The notes: generated from the letters alone by a model not told the origin. DNA of 64,000 nt from a cyanobacterium PCC 7702 (GCA_000332255.1 KB235926.1:4164689-4228688); one strand, 5' to 3'; positions 45,485 through 55,410 are shown, numbered from the stretch's first letter. Numbers and translations are program-made.

Positions 45485-46039
45485 ATGACTGTTTCTACCA
45501 ACGCTAAAGTAGTTGAAATTCTCTCTGCGCAAGAGCTTCGCCGTACCGTCAATCGCCTTGCTTCTCAAATTGTGGAAAGAACGCCAGATTTGTCACAGCT
45601 TGCATTAATTGGCATATATACTAGGGGAGTGCCGCTAGCGCAATTATTAGCGCGGCAAATCGAGGCACTAGAGGGTATATCTGTATTAGTAGGAGCTTTG
45701 GATATTACATTTTATCGAGACGACCTAGATCAAATTGGTTTGCGCACTCCTGCCAAAACTGATATCCCTTTTGATTTAACAGGTAAAGTTGTTGTACTTG
45801 TCGATGATGTCATCTACAAAGGACGAACGGTACGTGCAGCTTTGAATGCTGTCAACGAGTACGGGAGACCGGAGTTAATTCGCTTAGCTGTATTGGTAGA
45901 CAGGGGTCATCGTGAGTTACCGATTCATCCTGATTTTGTTGGCAAACAGTTACCCACTGCTAAAGAAGAGATTATCAAGGTTTACTTGCAAGATATAGAT
46001 GGAAAAGATGCGGTGGAGTTACACAATCCCACCTGTTAA
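45485..46039 (+). CDS. pyrR: bifunctional pyr operon regulator/uracil phosphoribosyltransferase PyrR
   Basis: A 184-residue PRTase-fold protein. The PRPP loop is [18 protein letters not shown], and the N-terminal [20 protein letters not shown] and [12 protein letters not shown] are typical of PyrR. In Bacillus it binds pyr mRNA; in cyanobacteria the regulatory role is less clear and it may serve only in uracil salvage. I chose ATG 45485; ATG 45452 adds 11 residues. Confidence 0.9.
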   Translation: MTVSTNAKVVEILSAQELRRTVNRLASQIVERTPDLSQLALIGIYTRGVPLAQLLARQIEALEGISVLVGALDITFYRDDLDQIGLRTPAKTDIPFDLTGKVVVLVDDVIYKGRTVRAALNAVNEYGRPELIRLAVLVDRGHRELPIHPDFVGKQLPTAKEEIIKVYLQDIDGKDAVELHNPTC

Positions 46040-46072
46040 ATTCAACTTGGATGCAGATGTATTTGTTTCCAT

Positions 46073-46094
46073 CCCCACCTTTCCTCAGGTGGGG
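46073..46094. terminator. hairpin between convergent genes
   Basis: Perfect eight-base stem CCCCACCT/AGGTGGGG with a six-base loop between pyrR and the kinase gene. No T-tract on either side, so it may mark transcript ends processed from both directions rather than an intrinsic terminator. Confidence 0.5.
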
Positions 46095-46116
46095 CTATGC
46101 GGAAATTTGCGTTATT

Positions 46117-48012
46117 TTAATTGCTACTTTTGACTGCGCCGATGGTTTGCAACAATTCTTTGGTGGTGTAGGGTTTGGATAAAAAAGCCTTGATACCCAT
46201 GTCTGCTGCAGCATTAATTTTATCAGCAGAAGCAAGTCCGCTGACGGCAATAACTTTGACATTGGGATTAATTTTTTGCAAGGTGCGGATGGTAGTTAAT
46301 CCATCCATGGAAGGCATAAGCATATCAGTCAACACTACAGATATTTTATCTCGGTGTTCTGCGTAAAGGGCTATGGCTTCGATACCGTCGCTAGCTGTTA
46401 TTGCTTTGTAGTTATAGGTTTCTAGCGAAGTTTTGGTAATGTCGCGAATGGAATCTTCGTCATCCACAACTAAAATTAATTCTCCATTACCAGCAGGTAA
46501 TTCCATTTCTTGTTCTTCTAGGGTTTCCGGTGTTTGTTGTGCTGGTAAAAACACTTTGAATTCAGTACCTTTACCTAACTCACTGGAAACGGTGACAAAT
46601 CCGTTGTGGCTTTTGATAATTCCCAAGACGGTGGAAAGACCCAGTCCGGTACCTTTACCCAATTCTTTGGTGGTAAAAAACGGCTCAAAAATGCGGTCTA
46701 GTATTTCCGGTGCAATGCCAACTCCAGTATCGGCGATCGCGATGGTGACGTAGGCACCAACTCGTGCATCTATATGCATTTTGGCATAGTTAGCGTCGAC
46801 GAAAAAATTTTCTGCTTTAATCTTTAAATAGCCGCCACTGGGCATGGCATCGCGAGCATTGACACATAAATTCATCAATACCTGGTGTAATTGGGTGGGA
46901 TCCCCGTATACAGTCCAAAGGTTTGGCGGAACTTCCGTGGAAACTTCGATGGATTTGGGAAATGTTTCTTTGATAATTTGCTCAATTTCTCTGACCAAGT
47001 GCTTTAATTGCAGTAGGGTGCGATCGCCTTCCATACCGCGAGTAAAAGACAACACCTGTTTGACTAAATTTGCTCCTCTTTTAGCATTGCTGATGAGAAT
47101 GGGTAAAAGTCGCTTGCTTCGTTCATCATGCAGTTGCGATTCTAAAAGCTGTGCTGTCATCATAATCGGAGCAAGGACGTTGTTGAGGTCGTGAGCGATT
47201 CCGCTTGCTAAGGTGCCTATACTTTCCAAGCGTTGGGCGCGTAAAAATTGTGCTTCCAGTTGTTTTTTTTGCGTAATATCTGTATTAACAACTAATATAG
47301 ACTGGCTTGTTTGATTAAATTCTTTTACCAAAGTCCAGCGACTTTCGACGGTAATTTCTTTTCCCGATTTAGTAATTTGTTGCAGTTCTCCTCCCCAGGA
47401 GCCGTTTTTCATCAGACTCGCAAGCGCTTCTTGCAATTTCAATAAGTTTTTTTCTTGCCAAATTTCCGATATATTTTTTCCAATTGCTTCTTCTTTCTTA
47501 TAACCATAAAGACGCTCAGCTGCTTTGTTCCAAAATAAAATTTTTTGATCTAAATCTTGTACAAAAATTGCATCTGTGGCAACATCTAACAAAGCTGCTT
47601 GTTCGTGGATTTTTTGTTCGTTTTGTTTGCGTTCTAAGGCGTAGCGAATCGAACGTTCTAGTAAAGGAGCGGTCATTTGGCTTTTTTCTAGATAATCGGC
47701 TGCTCCTGCTTTCATAGCTTCGATGTCTATTTTGCGATCGCCTTTGCCGGTAAGTAAAATTATCGGAGCCGTGCAACCATTTTCTATTGCTTCGTACAAT
47801 AACTCTAAGCCATTAGCTTCACCTAAGCAGTAATCAACAAGATAAACATCATGTTGTTTAGAGGTGATTTGCTCTCTTGCTGCTTGATAGTTGCTTACCC
47901 ATTCCAATTCACAGGATGCGACTTGGAATTCTTGGAACCAGTCACGAATTAAAATATAATCATCTTCATCATCATCAATTAAAAGAACTCGAATGGAAGA
48001 ATTGTTTTTCAT
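46117..48012 (-). CDS. hybrid histidine kinase (REC-PAS-HisKA-HATPase-REC)
   Basis: A 631-residue soluble hybrid kinase. Domains in order: receiver (about 7-125, Asp in LVDYCLGEA), PAS (about 137-255), HisKA with the phosphorylated His in GIAHDLNN (about 275), HATPase with DTGVGIAPE and GKGTGLGLS, and a second receiver (about 510-628, Asp in LTDMLMP). The kinase half resembles the kinase at 51046, suggesting duplication. Last gene of the minus-strand signalling cluster, 13 bases after the response regulator. Signal unknown. Confidence 0.9.
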   Translation of the reverse strand: MKNNSSIRVLLIDDDEDDYILIRDWFQEFQVASCELEWVSNYQAAREQITSKQHDVYLVDYCLGEANGLELLYEAIENGCTAPIILLTGKGDRKIDIEAMKAGAADYLEKSQMTAPLLERSIRYALERKQNEQKIHEQAALLDVATDAIFVQDLDQKILFWNKAAERLYGYKKEEAIGKNISEIWQEKNLLKLQEALASLMKNGSWGGELQQITKSGKEITVESRWTLVKEFNQTSQSILVVNTDITQKKQLEAQFLRAQRLESIGTLASGIAHDLNNVLAPIMMTAQLLESQLHDERSKRLLPILISNAKRGANLVKQVLSFTRGMEGDRTLLQLKHLVREIEQIIKETFPKSIEVSTEVPPNLWTVYGDPTQLHQVLMNLCVNARDAMPSGGYLKIKAENFFVDANYAKMHIDARVGAYVTIAIADTGVGIAPEILDRIFEPFFTTKELGKGTGLGLSTVLGIIKSHNGFVTVSSELGKGTEFKVFLPAQQTPETLEEQEMELPAGNGELILVVDDEDSIRDITKTSLETYNYKAITASDGIEAIALYAEHRDKISVVLTDMLMPSMDGLTTIRTLQKINPNVKVIAVSGLASADKINAAADMGIKAFLSKPYTTKELLQTIGAVKSSN

Positions 48013-48025
48013 ATCTGCCTCCTGC

Positions 48026-48472
48026 TCATAACGGCAGCTCTACTATTTCAAACCAATATTTTCCGATGGTTTTCATGACCTCAACTAAGGCTGCAAATGT
48101 CACGGGTTTAATAATGAAAGAATTTGCTCCCAAATCGTAGCTGCGATAAATATCTTCCTCTGCTTTTGATGTTGTGAGTACGACAACAGGAATTCGCCTT
48201 AGTTCGGGATTGTTTTTAATTTCTCTGAGCGCTTCACGACCGTCTTTTTTGGGCATGTTTAAATCTAACAAAATTAAACCAGGACGGGGTGAGATGTTGG
48301 GGTTAGCATATTGACCGCGTCGATACAAATAATCCATCAACTCCTCTCCATCCCTGACGATGTATAGGTCGTTTGCGAGACGACTTTCAGTTAATGCTTC
48401 CCGAGCTAACATGCAGTCGTCTTCATCATCATCGGCCATTAAAATTGTCACGGTTGTTTGCCGACCCTTCAC
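48026..48472 (-). CDS. Rcp1-like single-domain response regulator
   Basis: A 148-residue receiver with no output domain. Acidic cluster ADDDEDD, phospho-acceptor Asp in LILLDLNMP, Thr in VLTTSK and Lys in IIKPV. The insertion LMDYLYRRGQYAN and PKKDGREALREIK are typical of Rcp1, the partner of cyanobacterial phytochromes. I start it at GTG 48472 with AAGGAG about ten bases before; the longer frame to 48553 adds 27 residues. Lies between two kinases and may shuttle phosphate. Confidence 0.9.
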   Translation of the reverse strand: MKGRQTTVTILMADDDEDDCMLAREALTESRLANDLYIVRDGEELMDYLYRRGQYANPNISPRPGLILLDLNMPKKDGREALREIKNNPELRRIPVVVLTTSKAEEDIYRSYDLGANSFIIKPVTFAALVEVMKTIGKYWFEIVELPL

Positions 48473-48572
48473 TTTGCATTTTCTCCTTTGTGGTGTTTCT
48501 ATTATTAATTTATTCTTAAAATGCAACAAAACCCAGATGAATGTTGGAGACAAATTCTTTCTGCTTGGCAGC

Positions 48573-50987
48573 TTAGGAAGGAAGATTCATCGGTAGGGTA
48601 ACAATAAATTTTGTTCCGTGTCCTTTTTTACTTTGAGCTGAAATCGTTCCCTGATGGCGTTCGACAATTTTGCGACAAATTGCTAAACCGATACCGGTAC
48701 CTTCGTATTCACTACGTCCGTGCAGGCGTTGAAAAACGTTAAAGATGCGATCTAGATACTTTTCGTCAAAACCGATACCGTTATCTTCGATAATTATTTG
48801 GCATTTTTCAGTGCCTGTGGTGATAGAATCTAGAGAGACAGGTAAAATTTGACTGTAAATTTTCACAACCGGCACTTGCTGCGGGCGGTGGAACTTTAAA
48901 GCATTCGCAATCAGATTTTGCAATAATTGCCGCATTTGTAGGGGATCAGCTTTAATGACAGGTAGCTGCTCTAATTGAATCTTTGCTTGTGTTTGTTGGA
49001 TGGTGATTTCTAAATCGGATAGAACTTCTTGAGCTACCTGGAACAAATTCACTGGTTTAAAAGGCTGAGCTCTTGTAGTTACTCGCGATAAGGTTAATAA
49101 ATCTTCAATTAAATTTTGCATGCGCAAGGCAGCATTCTGCATTCTTTCGAGGTAGTCACGTTCTTGGGCGGATAAGCGATCGCTGCAAGTGATTTTCAAG
49201 CGATCGCCAAATGTTTTGATTTTGCGGAGCGGTTCTTGCAAGTCGTGGGAGGCGACAAAGGCAAATTCTTGCAGTTCATCGTTGGAACGGGCAAGTTCTT
49301 GACGCTGGCGAGTTTCTTGTTCTAGAAGTTTAGCTTGTGCTAGAGCAATACCGATTTGATTTGCTAAGTACAGCAATAGTTCCGTTTCCCATTCATTCCA
49401 ATTGCGAGGATGGGTGCATTGATGAACGATTAACAAACCCCAAAGCTTACTTTGCTGGAGAATAGGTACAACCAGGTTAGCCTTAACATCTATTTGTTGC
49501 AAAAATTCTACATAACAGGGTTCAAGTCCGGCGTCTTCTACGTTGGTGATGGAACCTATTCGCCCTTGGCGGTATTTTTCGATGTATGCTTCGCTAAAGC
49601 AAGGATCGACGATATTTTGTCCTAGGATGGGGCGAACGCCGGGAACCACTGCTTCTTTGACCACAGTTCCCGAGCCATCAGCTTCTATTCTAAATATTAC
49701 GACTCGCTCGGCTTGCAATAGCTTTTGTACTTCTGTGACAGTGGTGTGGAGAATTTCATCTATTTGCAAGGACTGGCGAATTTTTAAAGTCAGATCGGCA
49801 AACAGGCGCAGTTGCATGTTTTGGCGCAGCAGTTCTTCTTGAGCTTGTTTGCGATCGCTGATATCCAGCATTGCTCCTATCATGCGTACTAATTTGCCGC
49901 TACTGTCTTGAACGGCGTAAGCGCGATCGAAAATATAGGCATAGGAACCGTCAGCACGGCGAAAACGATATTCTTTTGACCAAAATTGTTGTTGGTTGGC
50001 AATCAAAGTCTGAATCTCGGAAATTATTTTTGCCCTATCTTCTGGGTGTATGTGTTCGTACCACCAGTTCGGTTCGGAATCAACTTGCTCTGGGGAATAG
50101 CCATAAACAAGGTACAAATTGTCGTTCCACCACATTTGGTTGTCGATTAAATTCCAGTCCCGGATTGCTTCTTTGGTGGCGCGAGCAAGAATGTGAAAGC
50201 GCTCCTCGCTCTGACGTAAGTTTTCTTCTGCTAGCTTGCTTTTGGTAATATCCATGCTTATCCCTAGCATTTGCACTGCTTGGTTGTGGTTATAGCGAAG
50301 GACTGTTGCTTTGCTAGCTAGCCAGCGAGTGCTACCATCTGCCAAAACGATCCGAAATTCTTGTTCCCATTCTGTTTCAGTTTCTGCAGCTTGCTGGAGG
50401 GAATTATAGACGCGATCGCGATCTTCGGGATGTATGCGCTTTTTTAAAGCTTCCCAGCTGTGGTCCGAGGTAGTTTCTTCTTCACAACCGAATAAAGCGC
50501 TCAGGTTTTCTTGGCAAGTTAATTTTTGGGTGGCTGTGTTCCAGGACCAAGTTCCCGCGCGCGCTGCTGCTAACACCATGTTAAGCTGCATTTTTTGCCT
50601 GTGCACTTGTTCACTTTGCTGGCGGAGTGTCTTGCTCAGTTGACTAGCTTGGATGATACGATGTACTCGCTGGCGCAATACTGCTGCTTGTATCGGTTTG
50701 GTAATAATATCTGCTGCGCCTGCTGCTAAAGCTTGTTCTGTGGATTGTTGGTCGCAAACATCTGCGATCGCAATGATGGGTGGGCGATCTGGAAGACAAG
50801 CAAGTTCCTCCATTCCTAAGAACATTCTTGCAGCCAACAGTACTAAGTCTGGTTGCAATTGCCTATAGATACTTAATGCTTCCTGGAAGCTAGCTGTTAA
50901 TATTAACTTATACTCATTTCCCAATAAATTTAGCAGTTGCACCTGCACCGAACGGTCATCATCAACGACCAAAATGGAATTTGTCAT
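48573..50987 (-). CDS. histidine kinase with pseudo-receiver (REC-PAS-PAS-GAF-HisKA-HATPase)
   Basis: An 804-residue soluble kinase. Domains in order: receiver-like (1-125), PAS (about 140-255), PAS (about 262-380), GAF (about 395-545), HisKA with His in ASHDLQEPLRKI (about 575) and HATPase (DNGIGFDEK, GTGIGLAICR). The receiver keeps VVDDDR and the Lys in ITKPI, but the phospho-acceptor position reads Ala52 (LVLLAARMF), so it cannot be phosphorylated in the normal way. The GAF domain has no obvious chromophore Cys in the DIP-like position. Second gene of the cluster. Confidence 0.9.
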   Translation of the reverse strand: MTNSILVVDDDRSVQVQLLNLLGNEYKLILTASFQEALSIYRQLQPDLVLLAARMFLGMEELACLPDRPPIIAIADVCDQQSTEQALAAGAADIITKPIQAAVLRQRVHRIIQASQLSKTLRQQSEQVHRQKMQLNMVLAAARAGTWSWNTATQKLTCQENLSALFGCEEETTSDHSWEALKKRIHPEDRDRVYNSLQQAAETETEWEQEFRIVLADGSTRWLASKATVLRYNHNQAVQMLGISMDITKSKLAEENLRQSEERFHILARATKEAIRDWNLIDNQMWWNDNLYLVYGYSPEQVDSEPNWWYEHIHPEDRAKIISEIQTLIANQQQFWSKEYRFRRADGSYAYIFDRAYAVQDSSGKLVRMIGAMLDISDRKQAQEELLRQNMQLRLFADLTLKIRQSLQIDEILHTTVTEVQKLLQAERVVIFRIEADGSGTVVKEAVVPGVRPILGQNIVDPCFSEAYIEKYRQGRIGSITNVEDAGLEPCYVEFLQQIDVKANLVVPILQQSKLWGLLIVHQCTHPRNWNEWETELLLYLANQIGIALAQAKLLEQETRQRQELARSNDELQEFAFVASHDLQEPLRKIKTFGDRLKITCSDRLSAQERDYLERMQNAALRMQNLIEDLLTLSRVTTRAQPFKPVNLFQVAQEVLSDLEITIQQTQAKIQLEQLPVIKADPLQMRQLLQNLIANALKFHRPQQVPVVKIYSQILPVSLDSITTGTEKCQIIIEDNGIGFDEKYLDRIFNVFQRLHGRSEYEGTGIGLAICRKIVERHQGTISAQSKKGHGTKFIVTLPMNLPS

Positions 50988-51045
50988 TAGTCAAGAAAAG
51001 ATCATAATAATTTTTACAAATCCTAAGTTCCCGAACAAATAATTA

Positions 51046-53865
51046 TTAACCAATAACTGCATGTAGTATTTTTAATAATTCCTGGGCTGTATAAGGTTTG
51101 GGTAAAAAGGTAATGCGTTTGTTGTTTTGTTGTGGCAATATTTGTTCGCTTGTTGCCAAACCGCTCACGGCAATAATAGGTAATAGAGGATTCATTCGCT
51201 GCAATGTATTGATAGTAGTTATTCCGTCCATATTCGGCATCATGACATCTATAATAGCGCCACTAATTTTGTGTTTGTACTGAGCGTAGATTGCCACTGC
51301 TTCTATACCATCATTGGCAGTAAGTACTTTGTAGTTATACTCCCTTAAGGAAGTTGCGGTAATTTCTCTAACAGCAGCTTCATCATCTACGACTAAAATA
51401 TACTGTCCGCAGCCTCTGGGAATTTCTAAATCTTCTGGTGGTTGCGTAGTTTCTGTTTTAATTGCTGGTAAGTGTACTTTGAATTTTGTTCCTCGATTTA
51501 GCTCGCTGGACACGGTTATAAAACCACCGTGACCTTTAATAATACCCATAACTGTAGACAATCCCAATCCCGTACCTTGACCGATTTCTTTAGTAGTAAA
51601 AAATGGTTCAAAGATTCTATCTAATAATTCGTTAGGAATGCCTACTCCTGTATCAGAAACACTCATAACAATATAGCAACCTACTTTAGCATCCAGGTGC
51701 ATTCGGACATAATTTTCATCTATGAAAACATTGTAGGCAGTGATTTTCAATTCACCACCATTAGGCATGGCATCGCGAGCATTTAGGCATAAATTCATCA
51801 ACACTTGATGCAATTGGGTGCTGTCACCGCAAACATTCCACAAATCGGGTTGAATATCAGTATGTATGGTAATTGATTTGGGAAATGTTTGTTCGACAAT
51901 TTGTTTCATTTCTAAGATTAAGTGTTTAACTTCTAATACGGTGCGATCGCCTTCAATTCCGCGAGCAAATGACAAAACTTGTTTGACTAAATTCGCACCG
52001 CGTTTGACATTATTTTCGACTATGGACAGGATTTGGCGATCGCGTTGGTCTTTATATTTGGTTTGCAAAATTTGTACCGCCATCAAAATTGGTGACAGGA
52101 CGTTGTTCAAGTCGTGAGCAATACCGCTGGCGAGGGTACCGATACTCTCCATGCGCTGATTGCGTAAAAATTGCTTTTCGAGTATTTTTTTCTGTGTAAT
52201 ATCTGTATCAACGGTCAATATTGATTTCGGCTGGAGATTTTCATCCCGCACTAATGTCCAGCGACTTTCTACAATTACTTGCTTGCCAGATTTATTCCTT
52301 TTGTGCAATTCCCCTTGCCAAGAACCTTTTTCTAACACCGTTTGGTAAATTTCTTCCAGTACGGGAGCCGGTTCGTTATATAAAACTTCCTTGGCATGCT
52401 TGCCTATTGCTTCCTGTGCGCTCCAGCCGTAAAGATTTTCAGCGCTTTTATTCCACAATAAAATCTTGTTAGATAAATCTCTGACTACAATTGCATCTGT
52501 GGTAATATCTAATAGTGCCGCTTGCTCGCGTATTTGATGTTCGGCTTGTTTGCGGGCAGTGATATCTTCAAAGATATACAAACGTCTGATTTGCTTGTCG
52601 TTTCCATCGCAAATTTGAGTAGAGAAGCGCCGGATAATTCGCCCGTCGGTAAACAATATTTCGTCTTCTACAACTGCATGGTTATCTTCCTGTTGCAAAG
52701 ATTGGCATGATGCAGTAAAGTTGGCAACATCCGCTATTAATTTCAGACAATCGGGAATAATGTCTCGATTCTTTAGTTTTCCGGAGGTCATCTCCGGTTT
52801 CAGGTGTTGAATACCCCAAATTTCACAAAAGCGATCGTTGAAATACAGGATGTTGTCGGTACGGCTATCTACCACGTAAAATGCTAGCGGGGAAACTGCT
52901 GTCATGGAACGCAGCAGTGCTTCTGCGGCTCGTAAATCATCTTCGGCTTGTTTGCGTTCTGTAATATCTTCTACTATGTAAGCAAATTGGGGAATGCAAC
53001 TGCAACATCCGCCCACAGCTGAGACTGTTGCTCTTAGCCATTTCTGGCCTTGGGGAGTCTCGTGGGGATATTCGAAACTAACGGGTAGTTTGCTGCACTC
53101 TGCCTGGCGATAGTATTTTATCCATTCGCGGATACGGTCTTTGCAAATACCCAATTCGCTGGCGAGACGATTTCGCATCTTTTCTGGAGTTAGTCCCCAA
53201 AATTGGGCGCTGGTGGCGTTATCAGACACGTGAAGGATATCGTCTTCCAGTAATTCTACTATTCCCATCATCATCGGCGCGCTGTCAAAAAAGCTACGCA
53301 GAGTCCGTTGAGTTTGTTGCAGCGTTGCTTGTGCTTGTTGATACTCTGTTTTCATCTCCATCAGTTCCTGGAGATTGCGCCGCACTTCCAGCTGTCTGAC
53401 GACCAAACGCGCGATCGCCTGCAGTGATTCTACCTGTTGGGTGCTGATTTCTCGTGGTACTCGATCTGCTACGCACAGCGTTCCGATCGCCACTCTCTCT
53501 GGAGTTATTAAAGGTACTCCGGCATAAAATCTTACGTAGGGATAGGAGGTGACAATGGGATTTGTCGCAAAGCGGGCGTCGGCTAGGGTATCGGGAATAA
53601 CCAAAACTTCGCCCCCGTGCATGCAAATCGGACCAAATCCCACATCCAGAGGCATTTCCTGCAAATCTATACCTACTTTAGCTTTGAACCATTGACGATC
53701 GGTATCGATAAAATTAATGATAGCAATGGGTACCTGACAAATCTGTGCAGCTAAAAATACTAAATCATCAAATACTTGTTCTGGTAAAGTATTTAAAATT
53801 TGATATTGGCGAAGAACTTCTTGCCTATTGAACTCATAATTACTGCGCACAAAGAAAGTTGCCAT
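51046..53865 (-). CDS. hybrid histidine kinase (GAF-PAS-PAS-PAS-HisKA-HATPase-REC)
   Basis: A 939-residue soluble kinase. Domains: GAF (about 20-165, of the type found with sensor kinases and cyclases), three PAS domains (about 185-310, 320-435 and 445-560), HisKA with His in GIAHDLNNVL (about 583), HATPase with DTGVGIPNE and GQGTGLGLS, and a receiver (about 815-937, Asp in AIIDVMMP). First gene of the minus-strand cluster, with a 590-base upstream region that should contain its promoter. Input signal unknown. Confidence 0.9.
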   Translation of the reverse strand: MATFFVRSNYEFNRQEVLRQYQILNTLPEQVFDDLVFLAAQICQVPIAIINFIDTDRQWFKAKVGIDLQEMPLDVGFGPICMHGGEVLVIPDTLADARFATNPIVTSYPYVRFYAGVPLITPERVAIGTLCVADRVPREISTQQVESLQAIARLVVRQLEVRRNLQELMEMKTEYQQAQATLQQTQRTLRSFFDSAPMMMGIVELLEDDILHVSDNATSAQFWGLTPEKMRNRLASELGICKDRIREWIKYYRQAECSKLPVSFEYPHETPQGQKWLRATVSAVGGCCSCIPQFAYIVEDITERKQAEDDLRAAEALLRSMTAVSPLAFYVVDSRTDNILYFNDRFCEIWGIQHLKPEMTSGKLKNRDIIPDCLKLIADVANFTASCQSLQQEDNHAVVEDEILFTDGRIIRRFSTQICDGNDKQIRRLYIFEDITARKQAEHQIREQAALLDITTDAIVVRDLSNKILLWNKSAENLYGWSAQEAIGKHAKEVLYNEPAPVLEEIYQTVLEKGSWQGELHKRNKSGKQVIVESRWTLVRDENLQPKSILTVDTDITQKKILEKQFLRNQRMESIGTLASGIAHDLNNVLSPILMAVQILQTKYKDQRDRQILSIVENNVKRGANLVKQVLSFARGIEGDRTVLEVKHLILEMKQIVEQTFPKSITIHTDIQPDLWNVCGDSTQLHQVLMNLCLNARDAMPNGGELKITAYNVFIDENYVRMHLDAKVGCYIVMSVSDTGVGIPNELLDRIFEPFFTTKEIGQGTGLGLSTVMGIIKGHGGFITVSSELNRGTKFKVHLPAIKTETTQPPEDLEIPRGCGQYILVVDDEAAVREITATSLREYNYKVLTANDGIEAVAIYAQYKHKISGAIIDVMMPNMDGITTINTLQRMNPLLPIIAVSGLATSEQILPQQNNKRITFLPKPYTAQELLKILHAVIG

Positions 53866-53970
53866 TATTTTTTCCCACTACTACTGCTGAATTACAACTA
53901 TGGTTTTACTGCGTGTAATCCGTGCTGCTGTGTTTTCTCAGAGAGGACATGGCGATATAAAGGAGGGATA

Positions 53971-54054
53971 ATGGTTGTATTTTTGTTACCACTGCCATCT
54001 GCATTTACCTTATTGAATATTTCACCTTTTATTAACTATTTCTTAACCAGTTAG
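53971..54054 (+). CDS. possible 27-residue peptide
   Basis: ATG preceded by AGGAGG at four bases. The predicted peptide is hydrophobic in its first half (VVFLLPLP) and ends in NYFLTS. Start and ribosome site match those of the frame at 54214. It could be a real small membrane peptide or a leader; there is no comparative support here. Confidence 0.3.
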   Translation: MVVFLLPLPSAFTLLNISPFINYFLTS

Positions 54055-54213
54055 TCTCTGAACTTTTAGCTTCAGTAAATTAGCGATCGCTACGCCCTCT
54101 ATGGACAATAAGATTGTTTTGTCACTTACCTATAGTAATATGTCTGAAGGGAGACGAGGAAATTAGGGTGTAAATCAAGTAATTTCACGCAAATACAAGT
54201 CCTAGGAGGAAAT

Positions 54214-54255
54214 AATGGTATATTTTGTTTCCACTCTTCCGGGGATATTTAGATA
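54214..54255 (+). CDS. possible 13-residue peptide, similar start to the frame at 53971
   Basis: ATG preceded by AGGAGG at four bases; encodes VYFVSTLPGIFR after the Met. About 36 bases around its start resemble those at 53961. Could be a leader peptide or a truncated copy. Confidence 0.2.
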
Positions 54256-54458
54256 AAAGTCTTTATTAGCAAGATTTACTATCCAAAAGCTTTTGTATAA
54301 AAGCTAACTTATTACGAAAGAGTGCGAAAAAAGGATAGTATTTTGCTTGCTATTGTTTTGTTTCTTGAAATAAAATCTCAACTACGCTAATTCATTTCTG
54401 TTCGCAAAACTATATACGATATACGATCGCCAATAAATAAACTTAATTTATAGTAACT

Positions 54459-54932
54459 ATGATCGCCTCTTGTGCAGCAAAACCCAGAAAGGAAGATAGC
54501 TTTGCCATTTCCTTAGCACCCTTGTCTGTAGAAAAGGCTTATCAACTAGCTTCAGATCCAGCTAACGGTGCAGTAGTCGTGATGAGCGGGACGGTTCGCA
54601 ACCAAACTGGTGGCACAGCTGTAGTAGCCTTGGAGTATCAAGCTTACGAACCAATGGCCCTGCGTGTTTTTTATCAAATCGCTGAGGAGATTCGCCAAAA
54701 ATGGACTGATGTAAATCGCGTGGTCATTCACCATCGCATCGGACGCCTGCAAATCGGTGAAATCAGTGTTTTAGTAGCGGTAGGTTGTCCCCATCGTTTG
54801 GAGGCGTTTGAAGCTTGTCGCTATGCTATTGATACTCTCAAACACCAAGCTCCGATCTGGAAAAAAGAATATTGGCAAGATGGTTCGAGTAGTTGGGTTA
54901 GTATTGGTGCTTGCGAAGCTAAAGGTTGTTAA
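54459..54932 (+). CDS. moaE: molybdopterin synthase catalytic subunit MoaE
   Basis: The large subunit of molybdopterin synthase (157 residues), which with MoaD-thiocarboxylate adds sulfur to precursor Z. Conserved GAVVVMSGTVRNQTGG, LEYQAYEPMA, the HHRIGRLQIGE loop and the catalytic-site lysine region KHQAPIWKKEYW. No moaD next to it. The first 15 residues are probably flexible. Needed for nitrate reductase cofactor. Confidence 0.95.
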   Translation: MIASCAAKPRKEDSFAISLAPLSVEKAYQLASDPANGAVVVMSGTVRNQTGGTAVVALEYQAYEPMALRVFYQIAEEIRQKWTDVNRVVIHHRIGRLQIGEISVLVAVGCPHRLEAFEACRYAIDTLKHQAPIWKKEYWQDGSSSWVSIGACEAKGC

Positions 54933-55086
54933 ATTTGGGCTCGGAATTAATTATTTTTCTTAATTTTTAGGATTTTTTTACAGATTTGCCTGTTATTTAT
55001 TTAAGTTTGTAAATATTTGCTTTTTTCAAAGGTCTATTCTTTTAGACTGAATCTTTGCAAGAGAATAACTTTTGGGATTGGCACAA

Positions 55087-55410
55087 ATGCATTTAATAAA
55101 CTTTCTTTGTCATGACGTTATAGTTGCGATTTCTTTCATAGCTTGTATTCTGGGTTTAATATTGCTCAGGGATAACAGCAAACAAGAAAATAACGAAGCA
55201 GAGATAACCGAGCGAATTTTGTTTAGAATGAGCTTTTCGTATTGGTTAGTTTACTGCATCGCTTTTGGCATTCAAAAAATAGTATTACCCTATTGGGAAG
55301 CGATACACACAACACTAAAAATTACTACCGCTTTGTCATATTTCCTAACATTTTCCTGTATTGTGAGTTTGCCTTTACATAAATTAGCTGTACGCCAGGT
55401 TGAAGAGTAG
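55087..55410 (+). CDS. small membrane protein of unknown function
   Basis: A 107-residue protein with about three membrane segments (DVIVAISFIACILGLILL, MSFSYWLVYCIAFGI, ITTALSYFLTFSCIVSL) and a charged loop NSKQENNEAEITER. I prefer ATG 55087; a TTG at 55072 is possible. No family recognised. Confidence 0.55.
   Translation: MHLINFLCHDVIVAISFIACILGLILLRDNSKQENNEAEITERILFRMSFSYWLVYCIAFGIQKIVLPYWEAIHTTLKITTALSYFLTFSCIVSLPLHKLAVRQVEE

Larger units (their letters stand above)
53866..54458. other. gene-free stretch with two look-alike short ORF starts
   Basis: Divergent region between the kinase cluster and moaE. It holds two short frames with strong AGGAGG sites (see the next two entries), one HIP1 site, and probably the promoters of both flanking genes. 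No RNA gene recognised. Confidence 0.5.
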
